In this document: positions 1 to 12,249 of the stretch, piece by piece
How positions within the stretch are numbered: the first letter of the stretch is position 1
How the letters are laid out: each line of letters starts with the position of its first letter
NCBI RefSeq assembly: GCF_964355755.1
Contig: NC_092673.1
Span: 34,419,648 to 34,483,647, forward strand
Origin: Antedon mediterranea
Lineage: Eukaryota > Echinodermata > Crinoidea > Comatulida > Antedonidae
Reading direction: 5' to 3'
DNA: 64,000 nucleotides
Position numbers and translations under genes: made by a program
Notes under the pieces: model-generated
What the model was told of the DNA's origin: nothing
Database searches by the model: none
The model's input: only the letters and a program-made list of their open reading frames with translations

Positions 1-339
1 TTTCATTAATTATCCCACATCTCAGAGCCGATTCAATCAAGATAAAAATATATCAATGCTTTACACATTAAAACAAAAATTCCGGTAGCGGAAATGAACA
101 TAGTGTAGAATGTTTTTAATGCGTTAAATATCAAGGTAATGTCATATAAAAAATTAATTGTTTATCGTTCCCTCCTACCGATGAAATCGGCATGACATTC
201 GTTTTTATGTTTATGCAAACAAAATGTTGTAAGAGCTTATTTCCTATCAAACGTATATCAGACCTGAGGAATTCCATGGAATAATGTAATGTTGTTCGAT
301 TTATAGCGCTTATACAATAAAAAGATTGTCCCAAAGCTC

Positions 340-545
340 TGAGAGAAAAAACAGAAAGAAATTACAAAGAAAAAAGAGTGTTTTGAAAACAAAATGATAG
401 AGGAGGCATTTTTAATAGGATCAGGAAGATTGTTCCACAGTTTAGGAGCTGCAACTGCAAAAGCTCGATCACCATAGACAAAATGGTTAACTGACAAATA
501 ATGAGGCGTGGTAGTTTTCCTACAGTTCTTTGAAAAAGACAACCA
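340..545 (-). mobile_element. LINE 3'-end remnant (reverse transcriptase ORF C-terminus)
   Basis: Read on the minus strand, about 60 codons from near 542 downward give a peptide with GDRAFAVAAPKLWNNLP followed by DPIKNASS. This is the conserved tail that follows the reverse transcriptase domain in CR1/L2-like non-LTR retrotransposons. The catalytic part is absent and the similarity fades below about 345, so this is a 5'-truncated dead copy. Positions 1-339 and 546-732 show nothing else recognisable. Calling it a LINE is confident; the exact clade is inference. Confidence 0.7.
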
Positions 546-732
546 GCCGCAGTCGCGCCCACCTCTCGTAACTAAGGTGGGTTAAATAGCCTACCAAGGT
601 TTGCGACAGCAACAATCTTTGTTTTTTGAGGTCGATAAGTGGAAATCCCCTTCATTCCCCCACCCCCGAAATTTAAAACGTAAGAGATAGGACATTCTAT
701 TCAGCACTGCATTTAACCATCAGGCCCTTCCC

Positions 733-1331
733 CCATCCTATATAAAATCCTTGATCTCCTACTGCCCATGGTTGTGCCCATCCTATTTAAATTCTTGATC
801 TCCCACTGCCCATGGTTGTGCCCATCCTATTTAAATTCTTGATCTCCCACTGTCCATGGTTGTGCCCATCCTATTTAAATTCTTGATCTCCCCTGCCCAT
901 GGTTGTGCCCATCCTATTTAAATTCTTGATCTCCCCTGCCCATGGTTGTGCCCATCCTATTTAAATCCTTGATCTCCCCTGCACATGGTTGTGTCCATCC
1001 TATTTAAATCCTTGATCTCCCCTGCCCATGGTTGTGCCCATCCTATTTAAATCCTTGATCTCCCACTGCCCATGGTTGTGCCCATCCTATTTAAATTCTT
1101 GATCTCCACTGCCCATGGTTGTGCCCATCCTATTTAAATCCTTGATCTCCCCTGCCCATGGTTGTGCCCATCCTATTTAAATTCTTGATCTCCCCTGCCC
1201 ATGGTTGTGCCCATCCTATTTAAATTCTTGATCTCCCCTGCCCATGGTTGTGCCCATCCTATTTAAATTCTTGATCTCCCCTGCCCATGGTTGTGCCCAT
1301 CCTATTTAAATTCTTGATCTCCCCTGCCCAT
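733..1331. repeat. Minisatellite, 43-44 bp unit, about 14 copies
   Basis: Direct tandem copies of a unit containing CCCATGGTTGTGCCCATCC, then TATTTAAAT and TTGATCTCCC. Units differ by one base in a C-run (CCCCTG versus CCCACTG) and by C/T at one site (AATCCTTG versus AATTCTTG). There are no spacers. The first copy is the most diverged, as expected at an array edge. No open frame of interest crosses it. Confidence 0.95.
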
Positions 1332-3417
1332 AGTGTGTGAGTGATATATAGCCAACGATATAGAATGTATATTATCTAATTAAGTTTATTGCAAAACTAA
1401 AATAAATAAATTATGGAAACTTCATTATGCCATCAATAGATTATGAAATATTGCTATAACGTAATACAAATCAAAGGATCGTGATAAATAGTATAACACT
1501 AGGCTATTCTCATTCAGTATTCTGTTACACGCTAAACAGACATACACATTATTTATTCTCTAAATAGCTATGCTACTAACATTAATCTTAGTATATTATG
1601 GAGTTTTATAATTGAAAAGATAGATTTAATGCTGGATACTAATGTACAGTAATTGAGCACGGTATCGTTACACGGCGCCTGCATTAATACTTTTAAAACA
1701 ATCTGTACAGACAATTAAATTAAATGATGTCATTGGGCAAGTCAAACAAGCAATTATGCTCTTATAGCAACAGGGTTTATTTCCATGAAGGTTTTAAAAC
1801 TTCAAAAACGTCACAATGTAGGCCTACATTGAATCAATATTTGATTAACATTTAAACATGTTATTTAAAAGTTTACGTTAACCTGAATTGTAATCCTTTC
1901 TTATGGAACTGTATTGCTACGTTTAAACATTGTTTGGCCAAAACCTTTGCAATAACACTGATAACAAAAACAATAAAAACTTCGACAGCGACAGCAAAAA
2001 GAAAGGCAATTGTTTGTCGTTTATATATCGTAATTTATTTACACTCTTGTTATCATATTTTGTCCAGTAGTGCAAGTAATTTCCTTGCAGGAGGATGAAA
2101 TAAATAATTGAATCTTGTTAATTTGTTTTTTCTTAAAAGGGTTATAAGAGAGATTTTGATAAATTTCGATGACTAAGTTTTATCTATACTATCAAACTAG
2201 TTTGACCAAATTTGTAGTATGGGAATATCAGATGTTTTGTTACATAAAGTTTGATAGTATAGACAGAGTTGTACAGTCGTCAACCGGGTAACTATTATAT
2301 AGTAATACACACATTATTTCCCTATATAAATAGGATTGTTCTTTATTATATGTACTGTTTCCTTGTTTGTATAAATACGATTGGATATAGACCAGCTACC
2401 AAACGGGCTAAAACTAAAATCACTTAATGCAAGATGTGTTACATGGTTATAAGATTAAGAACTATGCCTTTTCCGAAAGTAAACTAAACAAAAAATGAAT
2501 TCACATTGCTATTATGTGGTTCTGCACTAGTTATATCAAACATTAGTCTTATTTATTTCTTTTTTATGTCATTCCACACGCCGTCGTTTTTATTCATACT
2601 CCAGTAATACACGTATGAAACGCCATATATGCAAAAATATTTATATTTTTACTAATATTAAGACAAAACTCCGTCTGGAGCCCAGACTAATCAAACATAC
2701 GCATGACTAATGTGTGTAAAGAGATAATACAGACATACATAAGGTAGGCCTAGGCCTGCACTTACGATGTCACAACTGATATTCTATAGAATATTATGCC
2801 GGGTTCAATGGTGCATTTCAGATCACGTAAGCATTACTAAACATTACAATTATTGTATTTTGCCATCTTTTAAATTTGACGAAAATAAAACTATCGCGAA
2901 AAAAGGGCGAGAATAGACAATATCGCTAACATTTAGGACCGTGAAATAAAGAGCAGTTAAACATTATTGATATCCAATCAATCAAATCACATTCAATAAA
3001 ATATTACAAGTGTCGTACGATGTATTGTCGTATGAAATGACATGCCCTGGAAACCGAGCCCTAATGAATCATCATCGCCTTTATTACTTTCATCACCGTT
3101 TTCATCATCCTTCTTACAATTCCAGGGGCGAAACCAGGGATTTTTAACAAAATTATATTGACAACTTTAAGACAAAAAACCTCATCAATTTTAGGGTTGT
3201 CCGGTTGCTCTTTGCACAACAATACAATAAAAAAAAGGGAATATTGTGTGTGTATTTTCTAGTGAAATTTTAAGTCTAAAATGTAACTCAACCATGTTTC
3301 ATAGTAATACACAAGTAGCTGGTGCTCGAATAGCTCACGAATCATGTCATACGCACGCCGAATTATTATTTATTTATTATTGTACAAAAATTCGTTATGC
3401 GTAATTATCTCGCAGGA
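1332..3417. other. AT-rich intergenic DNA, no gene seen
   Basis: No coding stretch, RNA gene or array is recognisable, apart from the short palindromic element at 2172-2272 listed separately. TAGGCCTA octamers occur at 1819 and 2745. Confidence 0.6.
2172..2272. mobile_element. Short palindromic MITE-like element (family 4)
   Basis: The left end carries CTATACTATCAAACT and the right end its reverse complement AGTTTGATAGTATAG, followed by ACAGAG. The whole element is about 100 bp. A related end (GCTCTGTCTACACTATCAAA) occurs at about 6296, so this is a dispersed family. No coding capacity. Non-autonomous DNA transposon is inferred from the terminal inverted repeats. Confidence 0.6.
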
Positions 3418-3776
3418 ATACGTACGTAACATATACCGCGCATACCGGAATACGTAACGTATACCGCATATACCGGAATACGTAACGTATACGTACGGTA
3501 ACGTATACCGGAATACATAACGTATACTGGAATACGTAATGTATACGTACGGTATACAGGGTATACCGGAATACGTAACGTATATCGTATACACCGAAAT
3601 ACGTAACGTATACGTACGGTAACGTATACCGCGTATACCGGAATACGTAACGTATACCGGAATACATAACGTATACTGGAATACTTAACGTATACGTATA
3701 CAGCGTATACCGGAATTTGTAAAGTATACCGGAATACGTAACGTATACCGGAAAACGTAACGTATACCGGAATACG
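3418..3776. repeat. Degenerate minisatellite of GTATACCGGAATACGTAAC-type units
   Basis: Roughly 19-20 bp units built from GTATACC, GGAATACGTAACG and TACGTACGG are repeated about 18 times with local indels. Many units contain the palindromes GTATAC or TACGTA, so both strands look alike and both read as Tyr/Arg/Val-rich frames. Those frames are by-products of the repeat, not genes. Confidence 0.9.
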
Positions 3777-6071
3777 TTTTAAACATTCAAGTATTGTTCA
3801 CTGTTGGTATAGGCATGATCTTAGTAGGCCACTGCTGTTGTTATTCAAGTTGATACAATTAACTTTTTATTTTGTACTTAATTTACGGAACGGCCAAATG
3901 TCCAAACGGCCAAATGTCCATTTTATGCACAGAACAAATAAAACCAAATTGAATTGAATGATATTTCGATTCGTGATAATCGATTATCTTGACGAGTAAA
4001 CACGATAGTATCAGTTCATAAAAATAATCATAATTCATTTTTTTAAAGCTATGATTAATAACATTATGAATTATAAATTGAAAATCATTGTCAAGTCACA
4101 TTAAGTGTCAAACCAGGTTTCTTTAACTATGAATTATACATTAGTATGAGTTAAATCCAAATCCGTTTTTCTGAAATTTAGCGACATTTTTGCGAATAAA
4201 AAAGCGTAACTAATCATAGCATAGGAAATGCGTTGTCACGTGAGCATAGGAAATGCGTTGTCACGTGAGCATCCAGCACACTATCGAAAAACACAGCGAT
4301 TCACTTTTTATAAACGGGTAGAAGTATTTAATTTGTCTTTTTTTTTATGTTAGTTCACCACTCGGTGTTTCAATTTTTTTGTGTCTGGAAAATATGTGAT
4401 GTGAGCCTCTCAAGACGTATTATACGTATGAAACGCAATATGTGCCAAAATATTACCCTTTAAGTTTTACTAATATTAAGTCGAAACACAGTCTAGAACC
4501 CAGATTAATAAAATGGTAGCGCAAATGTTTTTTCTGCGATTACACTGGATTCGCGCGAATTTTTTTGGAAAACAGGTTTTAGAGCTTTCTAATTTGGTCT
4601 AGAGAGTAGAGAGGGTAATCATACTGTCAGCCGTGGATAATCTAAAAGGCTTAGTCCGTTTTATAATATAAATTCATCATGAAAGATTTATAACTTCTTA
4701 AGGTTGAACGTATTCCAACTAAGGATTCTCACGATCGTGTTGACAAGTTAGGCCTATGTATCTTATCTTACAAAATATTATCTTGAACTGAACAATAGTG
4801 GGCTACATTGCTAATGTATCACTCAGATAAACGCTCTCCTTGATTCAGATAATACGGAACTTAGATAATTGATCGGACGTGATTGGAAACATACCGTGGT
4901 AGTATTTATTTTGTTAGTTTGTTATAATACAGACATTCCAAGAAAAGAAACAGACTACAATTGTTCTTGCATAAGTACCGAAATATTACAACTTTCGGCT
5001 TGAAAGTGAACATTTTAGAACCGAACGCCAAAACCAACACCGTATCTAAAAGCCAACCAAGAGACACTAATTTGAGTAGACCTCTAGATATGACACAGAA
5101 CAATATGATTTAACATGACGTGGTATATTAATGAACAAAATAGTTGCCAAGTCATCGCCATTATCACAAGTCAACCACATTAATAAGTCCAATGACAACA
5201 TTGCTGGTATTTTGTTAACCGAATCAACGACAATGAATCGCTGTATTCGTACAAAGGCCTACCTTCATATTTTACTAATCATTTACTAAAATAATCGTCA
5301 GTTCATGTTGCTCCGACGTATTAAAATATATGTTTTACCTATGCCAAATACATTAACATTTTAATTAAACAAGGCACTTTACAAACTTTTAGGCTAGGAT
5401 GTGTTCATCATTCCCAAAAGAAATACAATTCACTTACCCTAACGTCATGGTTCTTCCTGCTATCTTCAATCGTCTGCCCACACTTATACATAATCCACAA
5501 CATTATAACACAGATTTAAAACTGAAAATATATTCCAACAAAAAGTACATAAATAAGAAACTTCGGGTAATCAAAATCTTCTATAGTTGTTGCTTTTAGT
5601 TTCCTAAAATGTTGATTAATTTCGTAGCGTTATATTAAGATACATCCACAGTTAGTAATCGTTGTCTTGTTCACTTGCATCCCAAGCCGCATGCCAGATT
5701 GCTTGTACAGGTGTGTCTCAATCATTTGCATACATATTACTAACTTAACGACATCTATATACTATCGGCGAAAGGTGATAAATGAAATTATTAAAATATA
5801 TTTTGTTAAATATCAAACTGAAAAAATCTTCTTAATCTTACTGTACGATAAATATTTGTATTATAGAAGATTTAATATTTCCTTTTTTATTAGGCTATAT
5901 AAACTTACTTCCTCTTCGTTCTGGTGGCCTAGTCTTTAAATTTTGTTCTGTTTACTCTCCGCAACCTTTATTGTTAAGTTTCAGATATCTTAACGATTTC
6001 TACTTTTGAATAGAACCGTACTTTAGTTGAATAGATGACGAGAAGAGCAGAGGTAGTCTTTATTCACTGCA
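3777..6071. other. Intergenic DNA, no gene seen
   Basis: AT-rich sequence. A segment at about 3895-3960, with a repeated GGCCAAATGTCC and AAATAAAACCAAATTGAATTG, could be a LINE tail but is too short to support. Nothing else is recognised beyond the 25-bp duplication at 4219-4268. Confidence 0.5.
4219..4268. repeat. Perfect 25-bp tandem duplication containing CACGTG
   Basis: Two identical adjacent 25-bp units (4219-4243 and 4244-4268). Each contains GCGTTGTCACGTGA with a CACGTG E-box core. A similar CGTTGTCACGTGATA string recurs in the duplicated block at 47694-48000. Confidence 0.85.
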
Positions 6072-6215
6072 ATGGCCAACGTCATCGTTTTCAAAACCAC
6101 TCAAGGAACCCTCTTTTTCAATGATGTGGTTGGTGTCTTGGTTTCAGCTACTACTGCCAATCAGACTCTATGTGGTAGTTTAAAGGTCTTCATGACCGGC
6201 ACCACAACTCAATGA
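6072..6215 (+). CDS. Unrecognised 47-codon small ORF or gene fragment
   Basis: An ATG at 6072 opens a 47-residue frame ending in TGA at 6213-6215. The peptide starts MANVIVFKTTQGTLFF and ends SLKVFMTGTTTQ. It is rich in Val, Thr and small residues, unlike the Ile/Tyr/Lys-rich spurious frames nearby, and the DNA is locally less AT-rich. I do not recognise a family. Immediately 3' (6296-6440) lies a MITE fragment with expanded internal repeats, so this may be a small gene, a lone exon or the broken end of an older gene. No splice sites or promoter argue for expression. Confidence 0.15.
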   Translation: MANVIVFKTTQGTLFFNDVVGVLVSATTANQTLCGSLKVFMTGTTTQ

Positions 6216-6295
6216 AGTATGTTTGCCCTGAAGTAGTAGCCTACATAGTTTCTGCAGCCACTGTGGTCAATATGATCAGTCTCGCGGCTTTTGTA

Positions 6296-6440
6296 AAGCT
6301 CTGTCTACACTATCAAAGTCTATGTGACAAAAAAATGTGGTGTTCCTATGAACACGATGATGTCATATCACTACCATTTGGGCATATCACTACCATATTT
6401 GGGCATATCACTACCATTTGGGCATATCACTACCATATTT
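6296..6440. mobile_element. MITE family 4 fragment with internal 19-21 bp tandem repeat
   Basis: It begins with GCTCTGTCTACACTATCAAA, the same terminal sequence as the palindromic element at 2172-2272. Four tandem copies of TATCACTACCATTTGGGCA (with or without an extra AT) follow at 6366-6440. No matching right end is seen, so the copy looks truncated or expanded internally. Confidence 0.5.
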
Positions 6441-7081
6441 GCCGTTATCTTGATGTACCGTAATCTATTTAATTGTTATATTTCTATTTAATTATTTGTT
6501 CATTTGAGAAAGATTGAAATCATTTGTAGAGTTTGTGTTTGCAGAGTGTAGTCTAATAAGATTAATATTATAATAAAAAGAATTAATACAAATCTGATCT
6601 ATTATTTACAGAAATGATCGTCCGATACGGCGTAATGGAAATTGTGCACCAAGTTTGTTGGTTTATAGGTAAACAATCGTGATAGTAATAGCGGAGTAGT
6701 TTTCCCGATCACGCGCCGGTTCCATAGTACACACACAAAAGCTTTTAAATCGCGAGATAGATTTTTATACGACCACTATTACTTCACAATAATCAGTCAT
6801 AAAACACAATACCCGTGCTTGATGCGCAAAGCGAGGGTATTTTCTTTAACATCGGGTATACCAATTATTATTTTACAATTTCAACAATAAAAACAAACTT
6901 GACACAACACCATAATGACAAATGACGATAAAAATATATCATGATACATAAGTGCAGTTTTAATTAAGCAGTAATACTGTATACAAGCAGGGCAGGTTAC
7001 ATACAAAATGAACGTGAAAGCCATCGATTGCCCATTGGTTAATACACCTACAATATATATTATCATACAATAAATCATAGA
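6441..7081. other. Intergenic DNA, nothing recognised
   Basis: AT-rich sequence without a supported gene, RNA or repeat. Confidence 0.5.
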
Positions 7082-7550
7082 TTAAGCCTGGTTCCCACTT
7101 GGACGCAATACAAGCACGTAGACGCAACACAAGCGTATTGACCAATGACAAGCGACAGTGCGAATAATCAATCGCTTGTGATTGGTCAACTCACTCAGGC
7201 CTACGTTGCGTTACGTCCCTGTGTTGCGTCTCTAGTGGGAATCAAGCATAAATCGTGTTTCTTACTAGGACGCAACGCAAGCAAGTTGGCAAATCAAAGG
7301 CGAAAACTCTGATAATCCATCGCTTGTGATTGCCTCCTAGTGGGAACCAAACATTAAACTTGGTTCCCATAGAGACGCAACAAAAGAACGCAACGTAAGT
7401 GGTTAACTCTTTTGCTTTTCTTGCGTTGCGTCTCTAGTGAAAACTATAAGCTTAAGGTAATTTGACCAATCACGACGCGATAGATCATCAAAACTGCTGT
7501 TTGTGATTGGTCGACTCACTCTTGCGTCATCATTGCGCGGCACCGAAGTG
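7082..7550. mobile_element. Cluster of MITE family 1 copies
   Basis: Three adjacent units (about 7082-7250, 7251-7355 and 7354-7454) have ends of the type TTAAGCCTGGTTCCCACT and AGTGGGAATCAAGC. Their interiors are made of GACGCAACGCAAG and TTGACCAATCACAAGCGA motifs and the reverse complements. A fourth partial copy (about 7464-7550) keeps the TTGACCAATCACGACGCGAT core. No coding capacity. The same family occurs at 13577, 13932, 45133, 54016, 56254 and 61915. Confidence 0.8.
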
Positions 7551-9211
7551 TTAACCAAACTTTATAATTACCGCTGCATTATTATCAACATTTTAAAGCT
7601 GTATTTAATATAATATATTAAAGCAAGTTGGAATAATACTAAACCGTTAATATATTTAAACATTTTTTAATATTAATTCTTATTATTTATAACGATCTTC
7701 CAAGAAATATTTGATAAAACCTTACAAAATTGATGATACCTTATCGATATAAATCACTTAAATACATGTTTAAAACATAAATATAATATTTCTATCGTAA
7801 TTTATACTTATATATATATATATATGTTATTTTGTTTGCATTTACTCAGTAATATTAGTATTAATTATAAATTCTGCTTTGTATATTGTTTCAAAATGGT
7901 ACGAAGCAAGACATTTCCTAGAAAATAAAATGTTGTTTATACCAAGTTTTCACTAGGTCTTCGTCAATATCGTCCGCATGTTCGTTATATTCTTAGCCCC
8001 AATGACTGGCAACTGGTGTACTTAAATTGACGTAATTATATTTCTATGTGTGGTTACGTCACGTCATTTAATCCTTTTATTTCAGTATTTTTCACTGTCT
8101 CGTCATCTGCCGCATAACACAACTACAAACGTTTGTACAAAGGATTGTTTACAAGAAAAATAATCTTTTCTTGCTGATCATATTTACAATAAAAAATCAG
8201 ATTGAGAATCGATTTTGTTATGACGTCAATGGTGACGACAAATTAAATTCAGAATATTTGTAAACCTTAGATTGTAAAAATAACTTTAAAACTTAATCGT
8301 TTTGTCACTGCATCTTTAAGATAAGTGACGTCATAATGACGTATTTAAAAATATTGACATCACTAATTTAACAAATTATCAGATTATTATTTAGATTGTG
8401 GGTGGGGAGTTGACCAATCGCGACGCGATGGATCATCCGAACTGTCCATTGCGGCCCATTACGATTTACGTACACCACTTGCATACCTATTTCTTGGATG
8501 CCCCCTATAATAAACAGGACTTACACCGTAACTTTTACACTTACGGTGAATACATTTTGTATCAAGTATTTATACATTTATATTTATACTACTACATCAG
8601 CATAATTGTTTGTCGTCCGCATCATCACTTCTTGTCAGCAAATAACCACCAACATCGTAAACGATTATTTATATCTTCAGGTAGGCCCACATCTGGGCCT
8701 ACATCGTAACATCTAGGTCTAGATCTAGCCATACCTGTTATTAGCTTTAGCGTGAGTTGAATACCACAGGGATAATACATCATCACCGACAGAACCATAA
8801 CATTTCATGACACCACATTTATCAATTTACGTTCTAGTTACGTTTAACTTTATGATTCTAGAAATGGCAAGAAATAACTTTAAAAGTCAATAATAGAAAC
8901 TTTTCGATTCGCGATTTAACACTAAAAAACATTGGAAACAACCAAGTAGGCCTATATAAAACCACTGCGATTGTGTAGAATTTGTTTGATGACGACGACT
9001 GCTCATGACATCTGCTGAAATGGACGCATATTTACAGCTAGTCGGCGCGCGGAATCACGCGTCATGCGTTCGATACGCTCTGTTGCGTCGTAGTTTTTGA
9101 TGTCACGCAAATGATAAGTCCCTAATGTCGATTCAGATGATGTCGGAACAAGACAGTAATAAAAATGCCAAGATCATGTAAATCATAACCAAGATAGTTA
9201 TGAGAAATATT
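7551..9211. other. Intergenic DNA, no gene seen
   Basis: AT-rich sequence containing a small (TA)n run near 7810-7826 and an isolated MITE family 1 core (TTGACCAATCGCGACGCGAT) at about 8410-8430. The long frame at 8398-8709 starts inside that MITE core and has no recognisable protein features. Confidence 0.5.
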
Positions 9212-9402
9212 GGTCAATTTACACAGAGGAGCGGTCACTAACGGTAAGCGGAAAAGCGCGAGCTTTTCGTAAAATCTGTTTCTACACTCAGCGGCTTTCC
9301 GCTCAACAGCCCGTCCACAACGCGTTCTGTGTAAATTATCGTAAGAAAAACGTAGATTCTATATTTTTGTTTTCCGCTTAATTACGCCCGTCTGTGTAAA
9401 TT
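9212..9402. mobile_element. MITE-like element (family 2)
   Basis: The left end GGTCAATTTACACAGAGGAG and the right end CCCGTCTGTGTAAATT are imperfect inverted repeats. The interior is rich in TAAGCGGAAAA and TTTTCCGCTTA. Related copies with GGCC at the tip occur at 55309 and 60381. No ORF. Non-autonomous transposon is inferred. Confidence 0.6.
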
Positions 9403-9884
9403 CGTCTTTATGAATAAATATTAAATCTAAATCTACACATTATTTTGTGCATGTCGAAATCAGAAGAAAAAAAAATAAAAAGAATGTAGGGCCTATTCCA
9501 TGTAGGAATATTATTATTTATGATGACAGAGTATAGTAGATAATTCATGCTCTAGTAAATTTCATGGAAATTATAAAAAGAACAATAAAAAAAATACGAG
9601 CTACACAACTGGATGGTATCCAGCAAGATGGTAATAAAAGTATTGATCTCTCTCTCCAATCACAAACTAACAAGTCCAGTTTTACGCGGCTCTTGGCGAG
9701 CGTTCCAGTTTATACATTACTCCAAAATTCCCACTGCGCAGTCTCAGTTCAAAGGGCACTTTAGAAAGCACTTAAGTGCTCAACCGTTATTATTGATTTA
9801 CTCCAGATACCATCTAAGTTATAAAGACTATATATCGATCTTAAAAAATGGACATGCATTGAACAGAGACCATATTTGTAAGAA

Positions 9885-9921
9885 CTAGATGGTACGCTCG
9901 CTTCGCTCGCGTACCATCTAG
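9885..9921. repeat. 37-bp palindrome (13-bp arms, 11-bp loop)
   Basis: CTAGATGGTACGC and its exact reverse complement GCGTACCATCTAG flank TCGCTTCGCTC. The loop itself is partly symmetric, so the hairpin could extend further. It is markedly more GC-rich than its surroundings. Function unknown; the end of a repeat element is one possibility. Confidence 0.85.
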
Positions 9922-12169
9922 GTCGTGCCCACAGATGGTTCTCGAATACACAGTAATTTCAGCGTAACAAAACTGGCGATTTCAAATGTACGTACCGCAG
10001 GACTATAGGCCTATACATTGTCGTTTACAGAAACGAATAAATAGACACGATGATTTATGTAGTCAACTAAAATTAGCACCCTGGGAATTACTTCCGAAGG
10101 AGAAACTTATCACAAAATGAGTCCAAGTTTTTGATTTGAACTCATTTAAAGAAACCCAATTTGTGTTTTGTATGTAACATTAGGGTTGAGGGATGGGAAA
10201 GCGGATAGGTACAAAGAGGAACAATTTTTAAATATATTCTTTATCCACTCAGTAACGAAATATTTTTTTCATGTTTTATAGGCCTATAAATAATATACCT
10301 CTAAATACAGTAAAACATTTGCGATTTAATACTTTTTTTATTTTATTTATTTATTTATTTATTTTAAATATTCATTGTACACTAATTTTCCCCGTGTATG
10401 GCAAGAGATTCCTAATTATATTAGAGAACATTCTTTATTTAGTTTAGTTAAAACTGTCACTGTCATAATCGATTGAAATATTAAAGTACCATGTCACGAT
10501 ACACCACTACGACGTTTATATTTGGTAATTATTAATTAATACAAACGTTGAGAAAGAACTGTCAGTATAAAGTTTATTTGTATATAATAATGTGTTTATA
10601 TATCTAACAGTAGAGCCTATCCACAATCTCGCAAGTTTATTCTCAAAGGGCCCATATATTTACCTACCGTATGTGTTAAACCAAGGGCTCATAAATTTAC
10701 CTACAGTACTTGTGTTAAACCAAACTCTGGCAGACTGAGAGATTGGGATGTTCCATTCATCGCAAATCAATAGATTTGTATAATCGTATATTAAATCTAT
10801 CAAAATAGTATTTTTTAAAGAAAATCGGCCTGTCTTCAACATTATGATGGTGTACTCTAGCTGTTCAACCGGTTTTCAGCTATTAAAAACAATTATCGTA
10901 GGAGGAGATAGGAAAATGCGAAGCCTCCTCGCATTTTTGTGGCGGGTATTTTTCAAGATGGACATCCATTAGACAGTGTATACCACGATCGGAAAACACC
11001 CCTATTTGGGGCAAATCTTGGAACCTAAATTCGTTTTAACCGTCAATAACTTATTATCTAACTTAATTTAATTAGTAAACAGGGTTACATCAGGTGGTTA
11101 AAATCAGTACCGAAAGTACGAACCAACTTTATATACCATCGAGTAAAAATTCTAGAAGTAAGGCGCGATTTACCGAATTTTGCCCTTACGTAAATTTATA
11201 TATAGAAGACATATAAATCAAAGATGATGCAAAAATGTGTAAAAAAACAACACTATATAATAATTATGATTGCGTGTACTACCATTTTATAATTATTATC
11301 TGATTAGAATCATTATCATTCAAATCAGTTTTATCACCATTGTTTAAGCTGTCGTCGTCATCGTTGGCTATTCATCTCTATATCGAAATACAATTCCTTC
11401 TGTTTAGTCTATTTAGAACTCAGCATCCATTTGCCCATCACTGTCACTTCGACCATCATCGTAATAATTTCGTCAGCAGTTATTCAAATTACAAAAGTCT
11501 AGTCGTCAGTCATCTACATACATTGGCGACGGAGACGAAGAACAAACGTTAAATCTACCAAATATCATCCCGATGAAAGTAACGGATCATAATGAGGTTA
11601 TACGCATGCGCAGATTAATCGTGTAAAATTCACGTCTCTTTCATCTACCGCCCCCAAGCGAAAGTGTACAGTTTACTAATACTTACAAAGTACAGAGTTT
11701 AAAGAATCTCGTAACAAATGCAATTGAGAAACCTAACAATCCAGATATATAGACACGGTCTTTCAATTTTCTTTCGTTCTTCTGACAGACTTTGAAGCTC
11801 AGAAGCTTCGGACGGACTCATTACAAAGCAAGATCATTCTACTCCTTCCGGATTGTTTACCAGTCACTCTTCCATGTTACCAACAAAAGCGTTAGGATAC
11901 GAGTTTCTCAAAGATACCAAAATAGGTATACAATAATAATACAAGGCATTGTATTAAAGGCTTTTATACATTATAAACTTATTCTTATTCCATCTATAGG
12001 TTAACAATATTATAAATAGATATAATTTCTCTCTAATTTTCTCCTCTTTTAAAAAATAGTTTGTGCAGGGAAACATATCATTGACAAGAAAATAAACAAT
12101 GTTCCTTATAACCTTACGCTTACAAAAGATTCAACTTTAATTCCATGTTAAAACCAATTCCTCTTCCCA
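9922..12169. other. Intergenic DNA downstream of the GPCR gene
   Basis: AT-rich sequence with no supported gene. A short near-repeat occurs at about 10650-10730, and an AAAATGCGA/TCGCATTTT hairpin lies near 10914-10938. The stretch closest to 12169 may include the 3' flank of the GPCR transcript. Confidence 0.5.
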
Positions 12170-12175
12170 TTTATT
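12170..12175 (-). terminator. Candidate polyadenylation signal of the GPCR gene
   Basis: The plus strand reads TTTATT, i.e. AATAAA on the gene strand, about 75 nt after the TAA stop at 12250-12252. It is the first canonical hexamer I see after the stop. Use is inferred; a hexamer by chance is common in AT-rich DNA. Confidence 0.35.
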
Positions 12176-12249
12176 CGATTTCACTGTTCACACACTGCTG
12201 GCGTTCACTCCGCTGGCGTTCACTCACAAGCGTAGAATCTGCTTGAAAG

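Noticed and set aside
3370-3667. Tyr/Arg/Val-rich frames on the minus strand
   Set aside because: They are translations of the GTATACCGGAATACG array in two registers. Their periodicity follows the DNA repeat.
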